The translations under genes and the position numbers were made by a program. 5,450 nt of DNA from Alphaproteobacteria bacterium. Its GTDB lineage: Bacteria > Pseudomonadota > Alphaproteobacteria > Rhizobiales > Xanthobacteraceae. This document shows, piece by piece, positions 1 to 5,450 of this stretch. Within the stretch, counting starts at the first letter, position 1; each line of letters begins with the position of its first letter. The stretch lies in the NCBI GenBank assembly GCA_005883115.1, contig VAZQ01000370.1:11426-16875 (forward strand), read 5' to 3'. A model generated the notes under the pieces. The model did no database searches. It saw nothing but the letters and a program-made list of their open reading frames with translations, and was not told the origin of the DNA.

Positions 1-102
1 TGGATGGGCGAGCCGCCGCAGGCATCCGAGAATGTGGAAACGAGCGAGCACCGCAAGGAGCGACCAGGTCGCGGCCAGCGTCGCGCGCATCAACACGAGC
101 AT
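1..102 (-). CDS. Possible 5' end of an unrecognised hydrophobic protein, leaving the window
   Basis: A minus-strand frame is open from ATG at 102-100 (a second ATG is at 90-88) to the left edge. The 34 visible codons read MLVLMRATLAATWSLLAVLA followed by RFHILGCLRRLAHP: a hydrophobic stretch of about 25 residues, then basic residues, as at the N-terminus of a membrane protein. Third positions are GC-richest and second positions GC-poorest, which fits coding in this genome, but the sample is tiny. The purine-rich GGGCGGA just before the first ATG is too close to be a good ribosome binding site. A plus-strand frame over the same bases (open from the left edge to a stop at 253-255) also has GC-rich third positions, so the strand is undecided. 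I do not recognise the protein; it may not be a gene. Confidence 0.2.
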   Translation of the reverse strand, partial: MLVLMRATLAATWSLLAVLARFHILGCLRRLAHP

Positions 103-260
103 TCCGCCCGACGCGAGCGCACGCCCGCGCCCGTGACCCGCCTCGACGAGGTGCGGCCCCGGCGCGCTGTAAAAGCCGCGTCACGAACTACCCCTGGCGA
201 CGACAATGGGCATCTGCCCGCCTTCCTGCTGCGACCGGGGCGGGTGAAGGCGTAATACGC

Positions 261-276
261 GGCGCGCGAGCGCGCC
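261..276. other. GC-only stem-loop
   Basis: GGCGCGCGAGCGCGCC is self-complementary except at the two central bases. It forms a stem of six to seven pairs with a minimal loop. No T-run follows on either strand, so it does not qualify as an intrinsic terminator. Such palindromes also arise by chance in CG-rich spacers. Confidence 0.35.
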
Positions 277-314
277 ACGACCAATTTCCGAGCTCTACCG
301 CTCATTTCGATGCA

Positions 315-340
315 ACCGCGAATCCAAACGATCTCGCGGT
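315..340. other. Stem-loop in the sufA downstream spacer
   Basis: ACCGCGA (315-321) pairs perfectly with TCGCGGT (334-340). Inside, ATC (322-324) pairs with GAT (330-332) across one bulged base, leaving a five-base loop CAAAC. That gives ten base pairs in total. On the sufA transcript strand the next bases are TTGCATCG, with no U-run, so simple intrinsic termination is unlikely. It could stabilise a 3' end left by Rho-dependent termination upstream. The function is inferred; the dyad itself is seen directly. Confidence 0.4.
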
Positions 341-370
341 CGGGGAGTTGGCTACCCGCTTTTCGCCAGG

Positions 371-401
371 ACGAACGAGAGACGGGAGGGAGGGACGAGA
401 G
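371..401 (-). terminator. Possible Rho-utilisation (rut) tract after sufA
   Basis: Starting five bases past the sufA stop codon, the transcript strand carries about 30 nearly unbroken pyrimidines with three CCC runs and only a few G residues (the plus strand shows GGGAGGGAGGG at 384-394). A C-rich, G-poor, unstructured 3' untranslated segment is the classic character of a Rho-loading site, and no hairpin plus U-run terminator is visible nearby. The compositional bias is seen directly. Its use as the end of the suf transcript is inference. Confidence 0.3.
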
Positions 402-406
402 CCTGA

Positions 407-778
407 CTACTGCGCCTGTGCCGCAGGCTTGAGCTTGACCGACTCGCCGCAGCCGCAGGCTGAAGTCTGATTCGGATTGTTGAAGACGAATTGGGCGGAG
501 AGCTTGTCACTCTTGTAGTCCATCTCAGTGCCGATCAAGAACAGCACAGCTTTGGGATCGATCAGCACGCATACACCCTTGTCCTCGACCACCTCGTCCG
601 CCGCCTCGATGCGCTCGGCGTATTCCATGGTGTAGGCCATGCCCGCGCAGCCGCCGTTCTTGACGCCGACGCGCACGCCGACGATCGGCTGTTCCGCGTT
701 CGCCATCACGAATTTGATGCGCTCGGCGGCGGCATCGGTGAGGCGGATCGCCTGGACTCTCGCGCGGGGTGCGGCCAT
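407..778 (-). CDS. sufA: SufA, A-type iron-sulfur cluster carrier (HesB/IscA family)
   Basis: This 123-residue protein belongs to the HesB/IscA/SufA family of small cytoplasmic carriers, which accept iron or a cluster from the scaffold and deliver it to target proteins. The single domain fills residues about 9-114. The three family cysteines are present: Cys44 in NGGCAGMAY, and Cys108 and Cys110 in SACGCGES. Length is normal for the family, with a short polar tail. An in-frame ATG nine codons upstream exists (805), but the ATG at 778 has a strong AGGAG/GAGG site 4-7 bases before it and gives the usual N-terminus, so I chose it. Unlike the preceding genes it is separated by 124 bases, which include a candidate promoter, so it may be partly independently expressed. 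It is SufA by its operon context; by sequence alone IscA or ErpA would be alternatives. Confidence 0.93.
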   Translation of the reverse strand: MAAPRARVQAIRLTDAAAERIKFVMANAEQPIVGVRVGVKNGGCAGMAYTMEYAERIEAADEVVEDKGVCVLIDPKAVLFLIGTEMDYKSDKLSAQFVFNNPNQTSACGCGESVKLKPAAQAQ

Positions 779-782
779 TTCA

Positions 783-790
783 CCTCTCCT
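783..790 (-). promoter_or_regulatory. Strong ribosome binding site of sufA
   Basis: The minus strand reads AGGAGAGGTGAA directly before the ATG at 778. AGGAG lies 7 bases and GAGG 4 bases from the start codon. It is the best Shine-Dalgarno match seen in the window and fixes the sufA start at 778 rather than the upstream ATG at 805. Confidence 0.75.
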
Positions 791-791
791 G

Positions 792-820
792 TTCCGCCGC
801 TCCAAAGGCCGGAGGCGGAA
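792..820 (-). promoter_or_regulatory. Leader hairpin immediately upstream of the sufA ribosome binding site
   Basis: TTCCGCC (792-798) pairs with GGCGGAA (814-820), and TCC (801-803) pairs with GGA (811-813), with a two-base bulge and a seven-base loop. That is ten pairs, mostly GC. It ends one base before the sufA ribosome binding site. No U-run follows, so it is more likely a structured 5' leader or an RNA processing or stability element than a terminator. The structure is inferred from sequence only. Confidence 0.4.
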
Positions 821-834
821 TCTGGTATGCCATT

Positions 835-862
835 AAAATAACAACGAATTTGTCGTTGTGAA
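835..862 (-). promoter_or_regulatory. Candidate sigma-70-type promoter for sufA
   Basis: On the minus strand, TTCACA (862-857, five of six matches to TTGACA) is followed after 16 bases by TATTTT (840-835, four of six matches to TATAAT), inside an AT-rich patch that stands out from the GC-rich surroundings. Transcription would begin near 828, leaving a leader of about 50 bases before sufA. Matches of this quality occur by chance, so this is a weak call. The same bases could instead form a poor intrinsic terminator after the VOC gene. Confidence 0.3.
841..859. repeat. Perfect 7-5-7 inverted repeat, possible operator
   Basis: ACAACGA (841-847) and TCGTTGT (853-859) are perfect inverted copies around the five bases ATTTG. 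The dyad fills the spacer of the candidate sufA promoter, a position typical of a repressor operator. A further CAACGA half-site lies at 875-880. It does not match the IscR, RirA or Irr (ICE) consensus sites as I know them. As RNA it would form a 7-pair hairpin followed by UAUUUUAAUG, so a weak terminator is the alternative reading. Confidence 0.4.
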
Positions 863-902
863 GGCCCGGGCGAGCAACGATGTGGGGGATCGCCACAACA
901 TG

Positions 903-1313
903 CTAGTACGTCGCCCATAGTCCTGGTGTCGCAAGCTCGAGCAGATGTCCGTCGGGATCGCGGAAATAGATGCTGTGCCCGCCGCGCGACCAAGTGGTGC
1001 GGCCTTCGATGGCGATGCCTTGTTCGCGCAGCCGCTCCTCCCATTGCGGCAATTCATCAGCGGCAATGGCGAAGGCCATGTGCAGCGGTCCGTGGCCGTC
1101 GTGCGGGGGAATCGTGCCGCCCGGCATGCGCACCGTCTCGAGCGTGGCGCCGCGGCGAAACAGCAGCAATACGCTTTGCCCGCCGACGTCGTAGGCGCGA
1201 AACCGCGCGTCGCTGGTCAATTGCGTAAGGCTCAGCACGTGCTCGTAAAACCGCGCCGCACGGTCGAGATCGTCGACGTAGAGACAGGTCTCGATCACGC
1301 GGTCCAGCTTCAC
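903..1313 (-). CDS. VOC-superfamily (glyoxalase-fold) metalloprotein
   Basis: This 136-residue protein has the vicinal oxygen chelate fold of glyoxalase I, extradiol dioxygenases and fosfomycin or bleomycin resistance proteins. It shows two beta-alpha-beta-beta-beta halves. The first opens with VIETCLYVDDLDRAARFYE (6-24). The second opens around PLHMAFAI (76-83) and closes with YFRDPDGHLLELATPG (116-131). His78 and Glu126 sit where the family places metal ligands, and Glu8 could be a third. No substrate can be named. Translation starts at GTG 1313, only three bases after the DUF59 stop, with GGTGAGG as a close ribosome binding site, so it is co-transcribed with the suf genes. A VOC gene is not a standard suf member and may simply be a passenger in the operon. 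Confidence 0.85.
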   Translation of the reverse strand: MKLDRVIETCLYVDDLDRAARFYEHVLSLTQLTSDARFRAYDVGGQSVLLLFRRGATLETVRMPGGTIPPHDGHGPLHMAFAIAADELPQWEERLREQGIAIEGRTTWSRGGHSIYFRDPDGHLLELATPGLWATY

Positions 1314-1316
1314 GCC

Positions 1317-1736
1317 TCACCACATATTGAGCATGGTCCGCGCTTCGTCCGACATGCGGCTCGGATCCCAGGGCGGATCCCATACGATATTGACCTTCAC
1401 CTCGCCCACGCCCGGGACGCTCGCCACCGCGTTCTCCACCATGGTCGGCAGCTCTTGCGCGGAGGGACAATTGGGCGTGGTGAGCGTCATCTCGATGGCC
1501 ACGGCGCGATCGTCGCCGATGTCGATCTTGTAGATGAGGCCAAGCTCGTAGATGTCGGACGGAATTTCCGGGTCGTACACGGTCTTGAGCGCCGCGATGA
1601 TATCGTCGGTCAGCCGCGCCAATTCGCCTTGCGGCAGCATCGACGACGCCGCGGCTTCGCCGCCAGCGGGGGCCAGCGGGACCTCGGCCGGTCGATTCGA
1701 GGCAGTCGCAGCGGGTTTGTGAGGATCGTCGCTCAT
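1317..1736 (-). CDS. sufT: SUF-associated DUF59/MIP18-family Fe-S assembly protein (SufT-like)
   Basis: This 139-residue protein has a DUF59 (MIP18-like) domain from about residue 40 to the end. It carries the family motif DPEIPSDIYELGLIY (55-69), the conserved cysteine in TTPNCPSAQ (Cys90) and the SUF-associated C-terminal string WDPPWDPSRMSDEA. The first 35-40 residues are Ala/Pro-rich and look disordered, as is common in alphaproteobacterial members. Family proteins (SufT, eukaryotic MIP18/CIA2) assist maturation of Fe-S proteins in the cytoplasm; the exact chemistry is not settled. Its ATG overlaps the sufS stop in an ATGA, indicating translational coupling. The symbol sufT is used loosely: this is the short alphaproteobacterial SUF-associated type, usually named only as a SUF system assembly protein. 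Confidence 0.88.
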   Translation of the reverse strand: MSDDPHKPAATASNRPAEVPLAPAGGEAAASSMLPQGELARLTDDIIAALKTVYDPEIPSDIYELGLIYKIDIGDDRAVAIEMTLTTPNCPSAQELPTMVENAVASVPGVGEVKVNIVWDPPWDPSRMSDEARTMLNMW

Positions 1737-2962
1737 GCGAAAAAACCCTGCGCCTTGATCAAAGCTTGCGCAAGCCCGTCGACCTCGGCGCGCGTGTTAT
1801 AGAGCCCGAAGGACGCCCGACAAGTCGCGGTCACGCCGAAACGGGCGAGCAGCGGCATCACGCAATGGGTGCCGGCGCGCACCGCGACGCCGGCGCGGTC
1901 GATGATGGTCGCGACATCGTGGGGATGCGCGCCTTTGAGCTCGAAAGAGACGATCGGGCCCGTGCCGAAGATGCGCAGCGAATTGATCTCGCGCAGTCGC
2001 TCGTGGGCGTACTCGAGAAGAGACGCCTCGTGGGTGCGAATGCGCGCCTTACCGATCGAGTTGATGTAGTCGATTGCCGCTCCTAGCCCGATCGCCTGCA
2101 CGATCGGCGGAGTGCCGGCTTCGAATTTGTGCGGCAGCTCGCCGTATGTGATGCGATCCTCGAACACTTCGCGGATCATCTCGCCGCCGCCATTGAACGG
2201 CGGCATGGCCTCGAGATGCGCGTGCTTGCCGTAGAGCACGCCGATCCCGGTCGGACCGTAGAGCTTGTGCCCGGTCACCGCGTAGAAATCGCACCCGATG
2301 TCCTGCACGTCGACGTCGAGGTGAACGGCGGCTTGCGCGCCGTCGAGCAGCACCGGAATCCCGCGCGCATGCGCGCGCCGCACGACTTCCTTCACCGGCA
2401 CGAGCGTGCCGAGCATGTTCGACATATGGGTAATAGCGACCATCTTCGTGCGCGGCGAGAGCAGCTTTTCGAAGTCGTCGATGAGGAAATTGCCCTCGTC
2501 GTCGACCGGCGCCCATTTGATCACCGCGCCCTGCCGCTCGCGCAAGAAGTGCCACGGCACGACATTGGAATGGTGCTCCATGATGGAGAGCACGATCTCG
2601 TCGCCCGGCTTGATACGCTCGCGGCCGAAGGTATAGGCGACGAGATTGATGGCTTCTGTGGCGTTGCGCGTGAAGATGATCTCTTCCTTGCGCGCGGCAT
2701 TGAGGAAGCCGCGCACCTTCTCGCGTGCGTCTTCGTAGGCTTCGGTCGCGGCGTTGGCCAGATAATGCAACCCGCGATGCACGTTCGCGTATTCAGCGGT
2801 GTAGGCGTGGCTCAGCCGGTCGAGCACCGGCTTGGGCTTTTGCGCCGAGGCGGCGTTGTCGAGATAAATGAGCGGCTTGCCATAAACCTGCATGGCGAGG
2901 ATCGGAAAATCCGCGCGGATGCGCTCGACGTCATAGGCGCCATTCGTCACCGCAGCGTGCAT
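1733..2962 (-). CDS. sufS: SufS, group II cysteine desulfurase (PLP enzyme)
   Basis: This 409-residue cytoplasmic, fold-type I PLP enzyme converts L-cysteine to L-alanine and holds the sulfur as an enzyme persulfide for the SufBCD scaffold. Visible landmarks are YLDNAASAQKP (33-43), MEHHSN (128-133), the PLP-contacting Asp in LLDGAQ (Asp207), the Schiff-base lysine in TGHKLYGPTG (Lys233), the catalytic cysteine in RAGTHC (Cys367) and the terminal TCRASFGLYNT (380-390) with Arg382. The short Cys loop marks group II (SufS/CsdA) rather than group I (IscS/NifS). Length matches the family. The start has a GAGGA ribosome binding site and lies one base after the sufD stop (TGACATG). No sufE or sufU gene appears in the window, so the sulfur acceptor must be encoded elsewhere or replaced. 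Confidence 0.97.
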   Translation of the reverse strand: MHAAVTNGAYDVERIRADFPILAMQVYGKPLIYLDNAASAQKPKPVLDRLSHAYTAEYANVHRGLHYLANAATEAYEDAREKVRGFLNAARKEEIIFTRNATEAINLVAYTFGRERIKPGDEIVLSIMEHHSNVVPWHFLRERQGAVIKWAPVDDEGNFLIDDFEKLLSPRTKMVAITHMSNMLGTLVPVKEVVRRAHARGIPVLLDGAQAAVHLDVDVQDIGCDFYAVTGHKLYGPTGIGVLYGKHAHLEAMPPFNGGGEMIREVFEDRITYGELPHKFEAGTPPIVQAIGLGAAIDYINSIGKARIRTHEASLLEYAHERLREINSLRIFGTGPIVSFELKGAHPHDVATIIDRAGVAVRAGTHCVMPLLARFGVTATCRASFGLYNTRAEVDGLAQALIKAQGFFA

Positions 2963-2963
2963 G

Positions 2964-4295
2964 TCATCCTCGCGTGGCGACCCAGGCGACGACGTGATCG
3001 ATCAGCGCGTCGCGCAGCCCCGCGTGCTCGATCCCCTCCACCGCTTCGCCGACGAAGGCCTGGATCAAAAGCGCCTCGGCCTCCTTCGGCGGAATGCCGC
3101 GCGCCTTGAGGTAGAACAACAGATCCTCGTCGAGCGCGCCCGAGGTCGCGCCGTGACCGCACTGCACGTCGTCGGCAAAAATTTCGAGCTCCGGCTTGTT
3201 GTCGGCCTCTGCCTTGTCCGAGAGCAGCAGCGCGTGGGTCGACATCTTGGCGTCGGTCTTCTGCGCGTGCGGCCGCACGGTGATCTTGCCCTGGAAGACG
3301 TTGCGGGCTTCCTCGTCGAGCACCGATTTGAACACCTCGCGGCTGGTGCAGTTCGCCACGGCGTGGTCCACGACCAACGTGGTGTCGGCGTGCTGTCGCC
3401 CCTTGAGTAGATTCGCGCCGCGGATGCTGGCGATGGTGCCTTCGCCGCCGAAATGCACGAAGGCCTGATTGCGCACCACGCCGCCGCCGGTCGTGAACAG
3501 GAACTCGTTGAAACGCGCATGCGCGCCGACGGCAGCCATCAGCGTGGACACGTGCATCGCTCCGGCGCCTTCGCCGGTGATCTTGACGTGATCGACGTGA
3601 GCGTCATCGCCGACCCTGAGCTCCAGCACCGCGTTCACTTGGTCCTCGCGCGCGTTCGAACCGACATGACTTTCGAGCAGCATTGCGCGCGCGCCGCTTT
3701 CGATGACGACGAGCGAGCGGACGAAAACCGCCGCCGGCGCGCTGCCGGCATTCACGAAGACGAGATGCAGCGGCTGCGCCAGCGCGGCGCCTTGCGCGAC
3801 GTGGATCAGTGCGCCGTCGCCCATGAAGGCAGTGTTGAGCGCTACCGCAACGTCGTCCGTCGGAACGACATGGTTTAGACGAGTGAGAAGGTCGCGATTC
3901 CCGGCCGCCAACGCCTGCGCCATGGAGCCAACGGTGAGGCCGGGCTCGAGGCGAGCAAGATCCGAGAGTTCCGGCGCAAAAGCGCCGTCGACGAACACGA
4001 TGCGGCGGGCGTCGATGGCGGCAAGTTGACCGAGCACGTCTCTGGCGCGAGCCTTGGCGGCCGCGTCGGGAACGCCCGCGAGCGGCTTCGCCTCCCGCAT
4101 GAGTGCGCGCAAGTCAGTGTATTTCCACTCTTCGACCCGCCGATGGGGCAAGCCTTCGGCTTCGAAACGGCGGAACGCGTCTTCGCGCAGCGTGCCGATG
4201 GCCGCGGCGCCCGGCAGCGCGGGCTTGGCGGCGGCAAAGTTCGTCGCCAGCGCGGTCTCTGCCGCAGTCTTGATCGGACGCACCTCGGCGTTCAT
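2964..4295 (-). CDS. sufD: SufD, scaffold subunit of the SufBCD Fe-S assembly complex
   Basis: This 443-residue protein forms a heterodimer with SufB, on which clusters are built, with SufC ATPases bound. The N-terminal helical part contains RRVEEWKYTDLR (52-63), typical of SufD. Residues about 150-380 are the Gly/Val-rich beta-helix core. The C-terminal part has VDHAVANCTSRE (309-320), FQGKITVRP (334-342) and DVQCGHGATSG (376-386). Cys379 and His381 correspond to E. coli SufD Cys358 and His360 at the SufB-SufD interface. The start is uncertain: ATG 4295 gives the expected N-terminus, but GTG 4307, in the same frame, overlaps the sufC stop as GTGA and has an AAGAAGAG upstream. The sufC frame error makes this frame appear fused to SufC, but the fusion is not real. 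Confidence 0.95.
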   Translation of the reverse strand: MNAEVRPIKTAAETALATNFAAAKPALPGAAAIGTLREDAFRRFEAEGLPHRRVEEWKYTDLRALMREAKPLAGVPDAAAKARARDVLGQLAAIDARRIVFVDGAFAPELSDLARLEPGLTVGSMAQALAAGNRDLLTRLNHVVPTDDVAVALNTAFMGDGALIHVAQGAALAQPLHLVFVNAGSAPAAVFVRSLVVIESGARAMLLESHVGSNAREDQVNAVLELRVGDDAHVDHVKITGEGAGAMHVSTLMAAVGAHARFNEFLFTTGGGVVRNQAFVHFGGEGTIASIRGANLLKGRQHADTTLVVDHAVANCTSREVFKSVLDEEARNVFQGKITVRPHAQKTDAKMSTHALLLSDKAEADNKPELEIFADDVQCGHGATSGALDEDLLFYLKARGIPPKEAEALLIQAFVGEAVEGIEHAGLRDALIDHVVAWVATRG

Positions 4296-4303
4296 CGCAA
4301 GCT

Positions 4304-5062
<759 letters not shown>

Positions 5063-5064
5063 TT

Positions 5065-5450
5065 TTATCCCACGCTGCCTTCCAGGCTGATCGAGATCAG
5101 CTTCTGCGCCTCGACGGCGAATTCCATCGGCAGCTGCTGCAGCACGTCCTTGACGAAGCCATTGACCACCAGCGCCACCGCCTCCTCCTCCGAAAGGCCG
5201 CGTTGCTGGCAATAGAACAGCGTGTCCTCGGAGATCTTCGAGGTGGTCGCCTCGTGCTCGAACACGGCTGAAGAATTCTTCGCCTCGATATAGGGCACCG
5301 TATGAGCGCCGCACTTGTCGCCGATCAGGAGCGAGTCGCAATTGGTGAAATTGCGCGCGCCTTTCGCCCGGGGATGCGCCATCACCAGCCCGCGGTAGGT
5401 ATTGTTGGAGTGCCCCGCTGCGATTCCTTTGGAGATGATCCGGCTCGTGG
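5065..5450 (-). CDS. sufB: SufB, scaffold subunit of the SufBCD complex (C-terminal 127 residues, partial)
   Basis: Only the C-terminal quarter is inside the window; the start lies beyond 5450. The frame is intact to the TAA at 5065-5067. It opens with TSRIISKGIAAGHSNNTYRG and runs through ARNFTNCDSLLIG, CGAHTVPYIEAKN, FEHEATTSKISEDTLFYCQQ, VNGFVKDV and FAVEAQKLISISLEGSVG, which is diagnostic for SufB rather than SufD. The Cys in FTNC corresponds to E. coli SufB Cys405 and the His-Glu in FEHEATTS to His433/Glu434, the residues implicated in cluster formation at the SufB-SufD interface. SufB with SufD and SufC forms the scaffold in the cytoplasm. Its position directly upstream of sufC is the standard suf order. 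Confidence 0.97.
   Translation of the reverse strand, partial: TSRIISKGIAAGHSNNTYRGLVMAHPRAKGARNFTNCDSLLIGDKCGAHTVPYIEAKNSSAVFEHEATTSKISEDTLFYCQQRGLSEEEAVALVVNGFVKDVLQQLPMEFAVEAQKLISISLEGSVG

Larger units (their letters stand above)
103..406. other. Stretch without a recognisable gene, downstream of sufA
   Basis: About 300 bases follow the sufA stop codon. Short open frames exist on both strands: plus to 255, very arginine-rich, ending near GDDNGHLPAFLLRPGRVKA; and minus 305-90, also arginine-rich. Neither has a convincing ribosome binding site or a domain I recognise, and high GC produces such frames by chance. The stretch does hold a pyrimidine-rich tract (minus strand) next to the sufA stop and two stem-loops, listed separately. 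No tRNA-like cloverleaf or repeat array is visible. Confidence 0.5.

Noticed and set aside
4..255. Plus-strand open frame of 83 residues ending in GDDNGHLPAFLLRPGRVKA
   Set aside because: It is very arginine-rich and has no ribosome binding site within the window and no recognised domain. It may be the tail of a gene entering from the left, but I cannot support it.
90..305. Minus-strand open frame of 71 residues downstream of sufA
   Set aside because: It is arginine/serine-rich, has no good ribosome binding site and runs across the stem-loop at 261-276. It looks like a chance frame in high-GC DNA.
384..394. G-quadruplex on the plus strand
   Set aside because: Only three GGG runs are adjacent; the next G-run is about 40 bases away at 341-344.
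835..859. Intrinsic terminator after the VOC gene
   Set aside because: The stem is only seven pairs and largely AT, and the following tract (TATTTTAATG) is interrupted. It is kept only as an alternative to the operator/promoter reading.
945..1802. Long plus-strand open frame (285 codons) opposite the VOC gene, sufT and the 3' end of sufS
   Set aside because: It lies antisense to three well-supported genes, is rich in Arg/His/Gly/Val without any domain, and is the expected mirror of GC-rich coding DNA.
2129..3109. Long plus-strand open frame (326 codons) opposite sufS
   Set aside because: It is antisense to a clear cysteine desulfurase, has no recognisable motifs and ends in a low-complexity arginine/proline run.

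Overview
The window looks like chromosomal DNA from an alphaproteobacterium, probably of the Hyphomicrobiales (Rhizobiales) type. The DNA is GC-rich, the Suf proteins are of the rhizobial style (for example the SufS active-site string RAGTHC and the C-terminal WDPPWDPSRMSDEA string of the DUF59 protein), and the gene order sufB-sufC-sufD-sufS-DUF59-...-sufA is the usual one for that group. This placement is inferred from remembered family features, not from a database search.

Almost everything from position 5450 down to 407 is one minus-strand operon for the SUF iron-sulfur cluster assembly pathway. In transcription order it holds: the C-terminal part of sufB (5450-5065, start outside the window), sufC (5062-4304), sufD (4295-2964), sufS (2962-1733), a DUF59/MIP18 protein called here sufT (1736-1317), a VOC/glyoxalase-fold protein (1313-903) and an A-type carrier, sufA (778-407). 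From sufB to the VOC gene the spacings are 2, 8, 1, -4 and 3 bases, so these genes are very probably co-transcribed and translationally coupled. A 124-base gap before sufA breaks the packing. It holds an AT-rich patch with a possible promoter, a perfect 7+7 dyad and a leader hairpin.

The genes work together as follows. SufS takes sulfur from cysteine as a persulfide. The SufB-SufC-SufD complex builds the Fe-S cluster using SufC ATPase activity. SufA carries clusters to target proteins and the DUF59 protein assists maturation. The VOC protein has no established role in the pathway and is the odd member of the cluster.

The most notable irregularity is sufC. Its start and stop codons are in the same frame, but the middle (about 4925 to about 4391) is readable only in another frame. 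One base is missing just after Walker A, and one (or four) bases are extra in a GC repeat near the 3' end. As written, the sequence truncates SufC and creates a spurious 652-codon SufC-SufD read-through. Sequencing or assembly error is the likeliest cause, because every other suf gene is intact.

Positions 1-406, downstream of sufA, hold no gene I can recognise. I see a pyrimidine-rich tract (in the sufA transcript) that could be a Rho-loading site, two stem-loops, and a weak possibility of a minus-strand gene leaving the left edge. I found no mobile element, CRISPR array, rRNA or tRNA, and no clear evidence of a previously undescribed system.
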